A stretch of DNA of 13,745 nucleotides from Microscillaceae bacterium (GCA_003483885.1 DMXI01000025.1:1-13745), one strand, 5' to 3'. Positions 1 through 7,153 are shown, numbered from the stretch's first letter. The notes: a model not told the origin generated them from the letters alone. Made by a program: numbers and translations.

Positions 1-1083
1 ATTCGTTGTGTGCCGGATGAGGACTACCAAAAACTTGGCCTTGAGGTAGTAGAGGACATTAGTGATTGTGACGTTATCTTTGGCGTAAAGGAGGTACCCA
101 TTCCTCAATTAATTGCCAATAAAGCCTTCTTTTTCTTTTCTCATACGATCAAAAAGCAGGCGTATAATCAACAACTACTACGCACCATTTTGGACCAAAA
201 TATCCACCTAATAGATTACGAATGCCTCACCGATCAAAAGGGAAATCGTATTGTAGCTTTTGGGCGTTTTGCAGGAATTGTGGGGGCTTATAATGGGATC
301 ATGGCGTATGGCAAGCGGTACGGCTTGTTTAACTTGCGGCGTGCATATGAGTGCAAGGACCTCAAAGATTTGCGAACCGAATATGATAAGGTCAAACTCC
401 CCAATATTAAGATAGTAGTAACTGGTGGTGGCAGAGTGGGCAATGGTATCAGCGAAGTGCTGGAAGGTATGCAGATTCAACGGGTTTCCCCTGAAGCATT
501 CCTTAATCAAACTTTTGAGCAGCCGGTATTCACTCAACTTCGTTCTAAAGATTATTACCAGCCAGAAGCCAATCAATCGTGGAATAGCGAGGATTTTTAT
601 CAAAACCCGGCCCGTTATCAAGCCGATTTTTTGAAGTACGCCCAACAAGCACAAATCCTTATTTCGGGACATTACTGGAATCCCAAGGCTGATGTGCTTT
701 TTACCCGACAAGACATGTTATCTTCGGGTTTTAAACTAGAAGTCATTGCTGATGTTACTTGCGACATAGAAGGTTCTATTCCTTCTACCCTGCGAGCCAC
801 TACTATTCCAGACCCATTTTACGATTACGATCCGGTTTCGGGTAAAGAAGTGGCCCAGTTTAGCGCTCAATCCCACGTAAATGTAATGTCGGTAGACAAC
901 TTGCCTTGCGAACTTCCCTACGATGCTTCGGAATCTTTTGGCCAACAATTGATAGAATATGTATTTCCTGCTTTTTTTGACAACGATGCTCAACAGATTA
1001 TTCAGCGGGCCTCTATTACCAAGCACGGATTGCTACAGCCTGACTTCGACTATTTGCAAGACTATGTAAATGCGGTAGGTTAA
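1..1083 (+). CDS. LYS1-like NAD(P)-dependent dehydrogenase (saccharopine/alanine dehydrogenase superfamily), 5' end cut off
   Basis: The frame is open from base 1, and the residues before the first GTG (position 10) already fit the family, so the true start lies left of the window. About 360 residues are visible. The sequence resembles yeast-type saccharopine dehydrogenase (NAD+, lysine-forming). A GVKEVP segment places a Lys at 88-90 where LYS1 has its catalytic Lys, and a FSH segment places a His at 142-144 where LYS1 has its catalytic His. A glycine-rich nucleotide loop, GGGRVGNG, is encoded at 424-447. Downstream come an ADVTCD motif and a LPCELPYDASESFG stretch that match the LYS1 C-terminal region. 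The enzyme is expected to be cytosolic and to oxidise or reduce an amino-acid-derived substrate with NAD(P). Whether that is saccharopine, alanine or something else cannot be decided here. The gene ends at TAA and is followed by a strong terminator, so it closes its transcription unit. Confidence 0.72.
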   Translation: MRCVPDEDYQKLGLEVVEDISDCDVIFGVKEVPIPQLIANKAFFFFSHTIKKQAYNQQLLRTILDQNIHLIDYECLTDQKGNRIVAFGRFAGIVGAYNGIMAYGKRYGLFNLRRAYECKDLKDLRTEYDKVKLPNIKIVVTGGGRVGNGISEVLEGMQIQRVSPEAFLNQTFEQPVFTQLRSKDYYQPEANQSWNSEDFYQNPARYQADFLKYAQQAQILISGHYWNPKADVLFTRQDMLSSGFKLEVIADVTCDIEGSIPSTLRATTIPDPFYDYDPVSGKEVAQFSAQSHVNVMSVDNLPCELPYDASESFGQQLIEYVFPAFFDNDAQQIIQRASITKHGLLQPDFDYLQDYVNAVG

Positions 1084-1110
1084 TCAATTAAGAAGATTTA
1101 CTAAACACAC

Positions 1111-1146
1111 AAACCTCGGCAGAAGCCGGGGTTTTCTTGTTTTTTG
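1111..1146 (+). terminator. Rho-independent terminator of the LYS1-like gene
   Basis: The hairpin has a ten-base-pair stem, 1111-1120 (AAACCTCGGC) with 1125-1134 (GCCGGGGTTT), containing one T-G wobble and an AGAA tetraloop. A T-rich tail runs to about 1146. It begins 27 bases after the stop codon and isolates the preceding gene from the PadR unit. Confidence 0.88.
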
Positions 1147-1223
1147 GCTATCGCTGATGGATAAATAGTGGTAATATTGGATTTGAGAATAATAAAAACT
1201 ACATTTAAGGTAAATATAAAATT

Positions 1224-1553
1224 ATGAGCAAACATCATTTAGGAGAGTTTGAAGAAATCGTGATGCTTACCGTGGCCATTCTCCACGGAAAAGCTTATGG
1301 AGTCGCCATTATTGAAGAAATCAAAGAACGACTTGAGCGCAATGTGAGTATTGGTTCGCTACAAACGGTTTTGAAACGCCTTGAGGACAAAGGATATCTT
1401 GAATCGGAATTGGGAGAGGCTACTAAAGCACGAGGAGGCAAAAGAAAGCGCTATTTTAAAGTGACAAACCTGGGAATGGGAAAACTCAAGGAAGCTAAAG
1501 AACAACGCCAAAACTTATGGCAAGCCATTCCTACTATTGCTTTTCAAAATTAA
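1224..1553 (+). CDS. PadR-family transcriptional regulator
   Basis: This is a 109-residue winged-helix protein of the short PadR type. The N-terminal LGEFEEIVMLTVAIL helix, the HGKAYGVAIIEEI segment, the recognition region SIGSLQTVLKRLEDKGYL (about residues 42-59) and the GGKRKRYFKVT wing (about 71-81) are the classic PadR landmarks. PadR proteins usually repress a neighbouring gene and respond to a small ligand or to envelope or antibiotic stress. Here the only partner is the permease gene that starts 36 bases downstream on the same strand, so co-transcription and regulation of that permease are the natural inference. The start has no Shine-Dalgarno sequence and lies in A/T-rich context, as usual in Bacteroidota. 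No convincing promoter was found in the 77 bases before it. Confidence 0.92.
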   Translation: MSKHHLGEFEEIVMLTVAILHGKAYGVAIIEEIKERLERNVSIGSLQTVLKRLEDKGYLESELGEATKARGGKRKRYFKVTNLGMGKLKEAKEQRQNLWQAIPTIAFQN

Positions 1554-1589
1554 TCCTCTGTAAGATTACCTAAGAAACACCCAATTTAC

Positions 1590-4211
1590 ATGGAAGATTA
1601 CCCTACCCCTCCTCGATGGTTACTGCGCTTTTTTCGCTGGTTTTGCCACCCTGACCTACAAGAAGACATTGAAGGGGATTTACTGGAAATGTATGCCTAC
1701 CAGTTGGCTGCCAAGAGTAAGTGGGTGGCGAATCGTATTTTCTTTTTTGAAGTCATTTCCCTGATCAAACCCAATTTACTACGAAAATTCAAATTCAATC
1801 ACCATATAACCCATTATAGTATGTATAAGAATTATTTTAAAGTAGCTTGGCGCAATCTATTTCGCCAAAAGCTATACGCCCTGCTCAATGTGGGTGGATT
1901 GGCCATAGGTCTGAGTGGTTTTATTATGATTGTGCTATACATTCAGTATGAGCTATCCTATGACCGCTTTTACTCCAATTCAGATCAAATCTACCGTGTT
2001 TACCAACGGCAGGAGGGCAACAGTATTCGCGGAAGCGACTTCTTTGCTTATACCTCTGCACCAGTAGCTACTACCCTGATGCGCGAATACCCAGAAGTAG
2101 GCCAAGCTACCTGTATTCAAGCTCAAAAATCGCTTTTGAGTTATCAAAAACAACATTTTTGGAAAGAAGGCCTATGGGCAGACAAGCAGTTTTTTAACGT
2201 ATTTCCTCTAAGCTTCATCCAAGGGAACCCCGCTGAGGCATTGAACCAGCCCAAGAGTATTGTACTTACGCAGGCTTTGGCACTTAAGCTTTTTGGACGC
2301 ACCCAAAATGTAGTAGGGCAAACCATCACCTACCGCGACAAATACCGCTACAATATTACGGGTATCATAGCGAATCCTCCTTCTAACAGTACTTTACAAT
2401 ATCAGTTTATTGCCAGTATTTACAGCCACCAAGGTTATAAACGAGCCATGAAAAAGGAAATATGGGGTAACAATGATTTCTATACGTTTGCTGTCTTAAA
2501 AAAGGGCAGTAATCCCGATGCCTTGGCTCAAAAATTTCCAAGCCTACTCGCTAAATACCAACCACGTGATGCGTCCTTTCCTTTCAAAGAGAGTTTTTAT
2601 ATACAACCGTTGACTGATATGCACCTAGAGACGGGCGTAAATTCTGACATAGGCAAAAAAGGGAGCCCTCGCTATATATATCTCTTTTCGGCCATTGCAG
2701 GTTTGGTGTTGTTATTGGCATGTGTCAATTACATGAATTTGGCCATTGCCCGATCGATACGAAGAGTCAATGAAATTGGCTTACGCAAAACTTTCGGGGC
2801 GGTACGTAAGCAATTGATTGGTCAATTTTTATCAGAAGCAGTCTTGATCGCTTTTTTGGCTTTGTTGATCGCAGTAGTCCTCACCGACGTTTTGTTACCA
2901 CGTTTTAGTCACTTGATGGACAGCCCTCTTTCATTCAATGTAACCCATACACCCTGGCTTATTCCTGCTTTGGCCATATTGGTATTGTTAGTCGGTTGCT
3001 TATCAGGAAGTTACCCTGCCTTTTTCTTATCTTCTCTCGATCCAGTAAAGGCACTCAAAGGGCAATTGGGTAGAAAGTTTTCGGGCAGGAAACTCCAGGG
3101 CTGGCTCATTGTCTTACAAAATACTACTTCTATCATATTGATTATTAGCAGTTTGGTAGTGTATTTTCAGTTTAGGTTTATCCAAAACAAAGAGCTAGGC
3201 TATAACAAAGATCAGGTAGTAAGTATTTCGGTGCTAGATCGTAACTTACATAAGCGAGTTTCGGCTATCAAAAACGAATGGTCTGGCAATCCAGCGGTCT
3301 TACACACGACTACTTCGGTAGGTTTACCAGTAGATATAAGGAATAGCACCGTAGTGCATCACCTTAACAAAAGCTTGAAAAAAGATGGAATAGCTACGTA
3401 TCGCACCTATGTAGATGATGATTACCTCAAAGTTTTTGGTCTAAAGCTTGTTGCGGGTCGAAATTTTTCCTCACAAATGGCTACTGATGCCACCCAAGCA
3501 CGCATTATCAACGAGAATATGGCCAAAGCTCTGGGCTGGACACCTCAAGAAGCCATTGGAAAAACCATCGTTGATTATAATGAGAAAAAAACCATTATTG
3601 GGGTTGTTAAGGATTTTCATATGCATTCACTGCGCAAAAAAATTGCCCCACTGATGCTTATTATGCGGGATAACTACCTAGAGTATCTCTTGGTAAGGGT
3701 AAGACCAGAAAATATGGGATCAACGATTGCTTACCTGGAAAGTTCACTCAAAAAACACACGAGTTATCCATTTGAATATACATTTATTGACCAGAAATAC
3801 GACCAACTCTACAAAAGCGATCAACGCTTATCGCAAATGTTTGGCTTTTTTACCCTGCTTTCCATTTTTATTGCTTCATTGGGGCTTTTTGGGTTGGCAG
3901 CCTTTGCCACCGAGCGAAGAACCAAGGAAATAGGCATTCGAAAGGTGTTGGGAGCTTCGGCTCGCAATATTGTCACCGTCATGAGCCAGGATTTCTTAAA
4001 AATGATCTTGATTGGGTTTGTGGTAGCCATTCCCATTGCGTGGTATGCAATGGATCATTGGCTCAGAGAGTTTGCTTATCGAATTGAGATCAAATGGTGG
4101 ATGTTTGGATTGGCAGGTATTCTGGCATTTTTAGTAGCGATTATTACCATTAGTTACCAATCCTTTCGAGCTATACTAACCAACCCAGTAAAGGCATTGA
4201 GGAATGAGTGA
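1590..4211 (+). CDS. ABC transporter permease, FtsX/MacB type, with N-terminal permease prefix domain
   Basis: The protein has 873 residues. Residues 1-77 form a soluble prefix (PPRWLLRFFRWFCHPDL, then DIEGDLLEMY) of the 'permease prefix domain 2' type that accompanies PadR regulators in Cytophagales. The ordinary permease begins at Met78 (base 1821). Predicted membrane segments lie near residues 97-117, 363-384, 411-431, 455-478, 504-525, 749-772, 803-822 and 837-856. Two large periplasmic MacB-PCD-like domains span about 118-362 and 527-747. FtsX signatures occur twice, as EIGLRK (395-400) and EIGIRK (780-785), and each half ends in a D/NPVKAL motif (484-489, 865-870), so the protein is a tandem duplication of the FtsX unit. 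Such permeases couple a cytoplasmic ATPase to movement of lipids, peptides or signals across the inner membrane. No ATPase gene is adjacent. The substrate is unknown. Confidence 0.92.
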   Translation: MEDYPTPPRWLLRFFRWFCHPDLQEDIEGDLLEMYAYQLAAKSKWVANRIFFFEVISLIKPNLLRKFKFNHHITHYSMYKNYFKVAWRNLFRQKLYALLNVGGLAIGLSGFIMIVLYIQYELSYDRFYSNSDQIYRVYQRQEGNSIRGSDFFAYTSAPVATTLMREYPEVGQATCIQAQKSLLSYQKQHFWKEGLWADKQFFNVFPLSFIQGNPAEALNQPKSIVLTQALALKLFGRTQNVVGQTITYRDKYRYNITGIIANPPSNSTLQYQFIASIYSHQGYKRAMKKEIWGNNDFYTFAVLKKGSNPDALAQKFPSLLAKYQPRDASFPFKESFYIQPLTDMHLETGVNSDIGKKGSPRYIYLFSAIAGLVLLLACVNYMNLAIARSIRRVNEIGLRKTFGAVRKQLIGQFLSEAVLIAFLALLIAVVLTDVLLPRFSHLMDSPLSFNVTHTPWLIPALAILVLLVGCLSGSYPAFFLSSLDPVKALKGQLGRKFSGRKLQGWLIVLQNTTSIILIISSLVVYFQFRFIQNKELGYNKDQVVSISVLDRNLHKRVSAIKNEWSGNPAVLHTTTSVGLPVDIRNSTVVHHLNKSLKKDGIATYRTYVDDDYLKVFGLKLVAGRNFSSQMATDATQARIINENMAKALGWTPQEAIGKTIVDYNEKKTIIGVVKDFHMHSLRKKIAPLMLIMRDNYLEYLLVRVRPENMGSTIAYLESSLKKHTSYPFEYTFIDQKYDQLYKSDQRLSQMFGFFTLLSIFIASLGLFGLAAFATERRTKEIGIRKVLGASARNIVTVMSQDFLKMILIGFVVAIPIAWYAMDHWLREFAYRIEIKWWMFGLAGILAFLVAIITISYQSFRAILTNPVKALRNE

Positions 4212-4229
4212 TGAATCTTATACACAGGA

Positions 4230-4271
4230 GAATATCGAACATCGAATAATGAATGTTGAATTCTGAAGGAC
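4230..4271. repeat. Array of six GAANNNN heptads in a convergent gap
   Basis: Six consecutive 7-base units all begin with GAA: GAATATC, GAACATC, GAATAAT, GAATGTT, GAATTCT and GAAGGAC, starting at 4230, 4237, 4244, 4251, 4258 and 4265. The last unit is the most degenerate. The array lies 18 bases after the permease stop codon, between converging genes, and does not extend an open frame. From memory, similar GAATA/GAATGTT-rich intergenic sequences occur in other Bacteroidota genomes, which I cannot verify here. Function is unknown. A dispersed intergenic repeat family or a protein-binding array are both possible. Confidence 0.7.
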
Positions 4272-4279
4272 AGGATTTA

Positions 4280-4318
4280 GATTGATTTCAAGACATCAAT
4301 CCTCTTGATCATTTTATT
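4280..4318 (+). terminator. Possible terminator after the permease gene
   Basis: A seven-base-pair stem (GATTGAT at 4280-4286 with ATCAATC at 4295-4301) encloses an 8-base loop. The sequence after it is only loosely T-rich (TCATTTTATT). An alternative pairing, AGGATT (4272-4277) with AATCCT (4298-4303), also exists. The hairpin is AT-rich and may be weak. Because it sits between converging genes, it could serve either of them. Confidence 0.35.
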
Positions 4319-4739
4319 GATTAGGGGGATTATTTTTTGTGGCTTGTTGGGCTTTTTCAAAGCTAGTAAGTGTGCCCCAAGATACTAGCAGAAAAAAGAG
4401 TAAAAACATCCAATAATTGAAGTACAATTGCATCCAGCTACTGGCCCCCCAAGTATGGCCTATAACAAAAGTAAGTATACAGATGCGAGCGATTCGTGCG
4501 GGTAGATACAGGCCTACCAAAGCAATGAAACCAAAATACAACGGAAGCACCGCTAAAAACAAAAAAGGGTGTTGTCTCAGCAAATAGTCAGCGTGAGGCG
4601 CTTGTTCATTGGCCATTACAAAGTGCCCCGACCAGTAGAACCTGCTTTGCCCCATCAGGGTAAACAAAATATCTACAACAGCCAAGCAAACTGCTGGTAC
4701 TACTAGCCAAATGGAGTTTTGTCTCTTTATTTGCTTCAT
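4314..4739 (-). CDS. Small four-helix integral membrane protein, unknown function
   Basis: This protein has 141 residues and I do not recognise its family. Four hydrophobic segments are visible at about residues 10-29, 59-78, 83-103 and 107-124. The N-terminus is basic (MKQIKRQ) and the C-terminal tail is polar and Gln/Asn-rich. Between helices 1 and 2 is a loop rich in aromatic and polar residues (FYWSGHF, then ANEQAPHADYLL). Helix 3 contains GHTWGASSW. The Asp within helix 1 (VVDILFT) and the His/Trp residues might line a functional site, but this is speculation. The gene is monocistronic as far as can be seen: the upstream gene on the same strand ends at a strong terminator 107 bases before this terminator-proximal start. 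Length, helix pattern and absence of internal stops support a real gene. Confidence 0.62.
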   Translation of the reverse strand: MKQIKRQNSIWLVVPAVCLAVVDILFTLMGQSRFYWSGHFVMANEQAPHADYLLRQHPFLFLAVLPLYFGFIALVGLYLPARIARICILTFVIGHTWGASSWMQLYFNYWMFLLFFLLVSWGTLTSFEKAQQATKNNPPNQ

Positions 4740-4845
4740 ATTTTAGTCAAATCGAACACACTTTATTCATCCGTATGAAATATACTCCTTTAGCTCCTGC
4801 TTAGATTTGACTTTTGGCCTTTTTTCTGAAAAGAATATAAAACGC

Positions 4846-4881
4846 AAAAAAAAACACCACCTGGATTGCTCCAAATGGTGT
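4846..4881 (-). terminator. Rho-independent terminator of the PurF-like gene
   Basis: Read on the minus strand, 4881-4870 (ACACCATTTGGA) pairs with 4865-4854 (TCCAGGTGGTGT) around a GCAA tetraloop. This gives a 12-base-pair stem with two T-G wobbles. It is followed at once by a run of eight further T residues (plus-strand A tract 4846-4853). On the plus strand the two wobbles become C-A mismatches, so the signal works best in the minus direction. It begins 27 bases after the stop codon at 4908. Confidence 0.88.
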
Positions 4882-4907
4882 GATATATTTTTTGCAAAAA
4901 AACCTTT

Positions 4908-6782
4908 CTAGTAAGCTCTTGCCAAGCTGCCCTTCATATAGTTTACAAAAGCTCGGTTTACTACTCGATTACCACCTTTGGTAGGATAGTTTCCAGTAAA
5001 ATACCAATCTCCATCGTGCTTAGGACAAGCCTCATGCAAGTTTTCTACGGTTTGATAAATGACCTCTACTTCAGCTTTAATGTCGTGTGACTTCACAATT
5101 TCGGCAATCTTTGTAGAGATTTGCTCATCGGTAAAGTTTGCGTATAACTCATTTACAAAGTTGGCCTCTCCTTCTTCTTTATTGAAAATCTTATAATTGA
5201 TCTTCTCTAACACTTCGTCCATCAGGTTTTCCTGGCCAGTTTCTTTTAATAAGGCACTCACTGCCCGGAAAGCGACAAAGGCACCCATTTTGGACATATC
5301 AATCCCATAACAATCCGGAAAACGAATTTGTGGAGCAGAAGAAACAATGATGATTTTTTTGGGAGAAAGCTTATCCAAGATTCGGAGAATACTTTTCTCG
5401 AGGGTAGTTCCTCGTACAATGGAGTCATCAATGAGTACCAAGGTGTCTACTCCTTTTTTTACCACTTCGTAGGTAGTATCGTACACGTGCGCTACCAAAT
5501 CATCACGGTGAGCATCATCGGCAATAAAAGTACGCAATTTAGCATCTTTGATGGCCAACTTCTCTACCCGAGGGCGCATAGATAGTATTTTGTCCAATTC
5601 TGCCGGATCGGTTACTTTGCCCTCCAAAATCATTTTTTTGCGATAATCCACCAAGTGCTCATCTATGCCTTGCATTAGCCCCAGAAAAGAGGTTTCGGCA
5701 GTATTGGGTATAAAAGAAAAAACAGTGTTTTCCAGGTCATAATCAATCGCCTTTAGCACTTGAGGTACCAATAGTTTCCCCAGGCGTTTACGCTCTGTAT
5801 AAATGTCTGGATCGGATCCGCGAGAAAAATAAATTCGCTCAAAGGTACAAGAGGTCTGTTCTTTGGGCTCTAAGAATTGCTCTACTTTATAATCACCTTT
5901 TTTGTTGACAATCAAGGCGTGGGCAGGAGGGATTTCCTGGATTTGATCGTAATCTACGTTAAAAGCAGTCTTAATGGCTGGTTTTTCAGAAGCGGCTACC
6001 ACTACTTCATCATCTGCATAAAAATACGCTGGGCGTATGCCGTGCGGATCACGAGCTACAAATGAAGTTCCATGCCCAATGATTCCTGTCATGGCATAAC
6101 CACCATCAAAATCGCGGCAAGAACGCTCAAGTACTCTTCTTATATCTAGCTCTTCCTCTATCAGGCGAGTAATGTCAGCGTTGGAGTGGTTTTCTTTATA
6201 TTTATCAAAAATTTCTTGATTGGCTTCGTCTAAAAAATGACCGATTTTTTCCATCACCAATACGGTATCCACCTTTTCTTTGGGATGCTGGCCTAGTTCA
6301 ATCAATTTATTGAATAGTTCGTCTACATTGGTGAGGTTAAAATTACCCGCCAGGGTAAGGTTACGGCTACGCCAGTTGTTTTGGCGCAAAAACGGGTGAC
6401 AGTTGTACTTGCTATTGCCTCCATGGGTTCCATAGCGTAAATGCCCCATCAACACTTCGGCCGCAAAAGGTACATTTTCTTTGATCCAGGCGATGTCTTT
6501 TCGCTTCTTGGAACTCTTTTTATTCAGCGCCCGAAACTTCTCATTGATTTTACCAAAGATATCCTCAATAGGTTGTTCTTTTACTGAGCGATAACGATAC
6601 ATATATTGTTGCCCCGCAGGCATATCCAATTTAGTGCAGGCAACTCCCACTCCGTTTTGTCCACGGTTGTGTTGTTTATGCATCAACAGATACATTTTAC
6701 GCGCTCCGTATGCTGGAGTTCCATATTTTTCGATATAGTATTCGAGAGGCTTTCTGAGCCTGACTAAGGCAATTCCACACAT
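4908..6782 (-). CDS. PurF-like amidophosphoribosyltransferase, long Bacteroidota form
   Basis: The protein has 624 residues, against roughly 470-510 for ordinary PurF. PurF makes 5-phosphoribosylamine from PRPP and glutamine, the first step of purine synthesis. The N-terminal half is a class II glutamine amidotransferase. Cys2 follows the initiator Met directly with no propeptide, and RGQNG (40-44), GHLRYGTHG (113-121), CHPF (128-131), GNFN (146-149) and RDPHGIRP (244-251) are present. The C-terminal half is a phosphoribosyltransferase with the PRPP loop IDDSIVRGTT (451-460) and the CYGIDM segment (491-496). Unusual points are an insertion between PNTAETS (359-365) and RTFI (417-420), replacement of the basic flexible-loop motif after RTFI by HRDDLVAHVYDTT (425-437), and a C-terminal extension after about residue 510 with ACPKHDGDWYF. 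It may be a paralog with altered activity, so no gene symbol is assigned. It is a single-gene unit with its own terminator. Confidence 0.87.
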   Translation of the reverse strand: MCGIALVRLRKPLEYYIEKYGTPAYGARKMYLLMHKQHNRGQNGVGVACTKLDMPAGQQYMYRYRSVKEQPIEDIFGKINEKFRALNKKSSKKRKDIAWIKENVPFAAEVLMGHLRYGTHGGNSKYNCHPFLRQNNWRSRNLTLAGNFNLTNVDELFNKLIELGQHPKEKVDTVLVMEKIGHFLDEANQEIFDKYKENHSNADITRLIEEELDIRRVLERSCRDFDGGYAMTGIIGHGTSFVARDPHGIRPAYFYADDEVVVAASEKPAIKTAFNVDYDQIQEIPPAHALIVNKKGDYKVEQFLEPKEQTSCTFERIYFSRGSDPDIYTERKRLGKLLVPQVLKAIDYDLENTVFSFIPNTAETSFLGLMQGIDEHLVDYRKKMILEGKVTDPAELDKILSMRPRVEKLAIKDAKLRTFIADDAHRDDLVAHVYDTTYEVVKKGVDTLVLIDDSIVRGTTLEKSILRILDKLSPKKIIIVSSAPQIRFPDCYGIDMSKMGAFVAFRAVSALLKETGQENLMDEVLEKINYKIFNKEEGEANFVNELYANFTDEQISTKIAEIVKSHDIKAEVEVIYQTVENLHEACPKHDGDWYFTGNYPTKGGNRVVNRAFVNYMKGSLARAY

Positions 6783-6817
6783 GTTAAAACTAATTTTTCA
6801 ATTGACTCTTTGGGAAA

Positions 6818-6845
6818 CAAATTTACTTTCTTAATAACAAATTTA
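6818..6845 (-). promoter_or_regulatory. Putative promoter of the PurF-like gene: two TAAATTTG boxes
   Basis: On the minus strand the Bacteroidota -7 consensus TAnnTTTG occurs exactly twice as TAAATTTG (plus-strand CAAATTTA at 6818-6825 and 6838-6845), with a 20-base pitch. The nearer box would place transcription start about 28 bases before the ATG at 6782. Neither box has a clear TTTG -33 element at the usual 19-21 base spacing, so which one is used is uncertain. Confidence 0.4.
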
Positions 6846-7086
6846 ATAGTTAAGTTCCACAATGCCGCATAGCTGTAATGAAAGCCCTAAAAAAATCATT
6901 TTTCGCAATAATATATACCAACTCATCTATTGTTAATACATTATTTATACAATAAAACCTAAAGCAGCTTAAAATAATCTTATGTAAGAATTGTACAAAA
7001 AAGTAAAAGCGTCAATTATGAATAAAAAAAATACAATTCACTACACACTTACTGCTATTTTCGTTTGAAAACCAATGATTTACACT

Positions 7087-7117
7087 TTTGAGTTTACGTT
7101 TTCCTTTATTACATTTG
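7087..7117 (+). promoter_or_regulatory. Consensus Bacteroidota promoter of nuoM-nuoN
   Basis: TTTG at 7087-7090 and TACATTTG at 7110-7117, separated by 19 bases, match the Bacteroidota primary sigma factor consensus (TTTG, about 19-21 bases, TAnnTTTG) at every specified base. Transcription would start near 7122-7125, giving a leader of about 30 bases before the nuoM ATG at 7154. The site shows that nuoM can be transcribed independently of any upstream nuo gene. Confidence 0.68.
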
Positions 7118-7153
7118 ATTTGTTAAGTAAGACACATACTCGAAAATTGATAT

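Larger units (their letters stand above)
6783..7153. other. AT-rich divergent intergenic region between the PurF-like gene and nuoM
   Basis: This 371-base stretch has no credible gene. The only starts give peptides of 16 to 24 codons with no family resemblance (for example 6862 and 7018). It contains the putative promoters of both flanking genes at its two ends. The middle is very AT-rich and includes an imperfect inverted repeat (TATTGT at 6928-6933, ACAATA at 6949-6954) and a short palindrome CTTATGTAAG near 6981. No riboswitch or conserved RNA fold was recognised. Confidence 0.6.

Noticed and set aside
208..711. Long minus-strand frame opposite the LYS1-like gene
   Set aside because: It is antisense to a well-supported gene and shows no family motifs.
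1172..1185. TAATATTG or TGGATTTG as promoter of the PadR gene
   Set aside because: Each has one mismatch to TAnnTTTG and no TTTG element at the proper spacing.
5328..5585. Plus-strand frame opposite the PurF-like gene, and similar frames opposite nuoM, nuoN and the dehydrogenase
   Set aside because: Each lies inside a conserved gene, lacks motifs, and has composition explained by the opposite strand.
6928..6954. Imperfect inverted repeat TATTGT...ACAATA as an operator
   Set aside because: Only six pairs in extremely AT-rich sequence and mid-gap position; easily chance.
7018..7068. 16-codon reading frame upstream of nuoM, possible leader peptide
   Set aside because: It lies before the predicted promoter, has no regulatory codon run and no associated attenuator hairpin.
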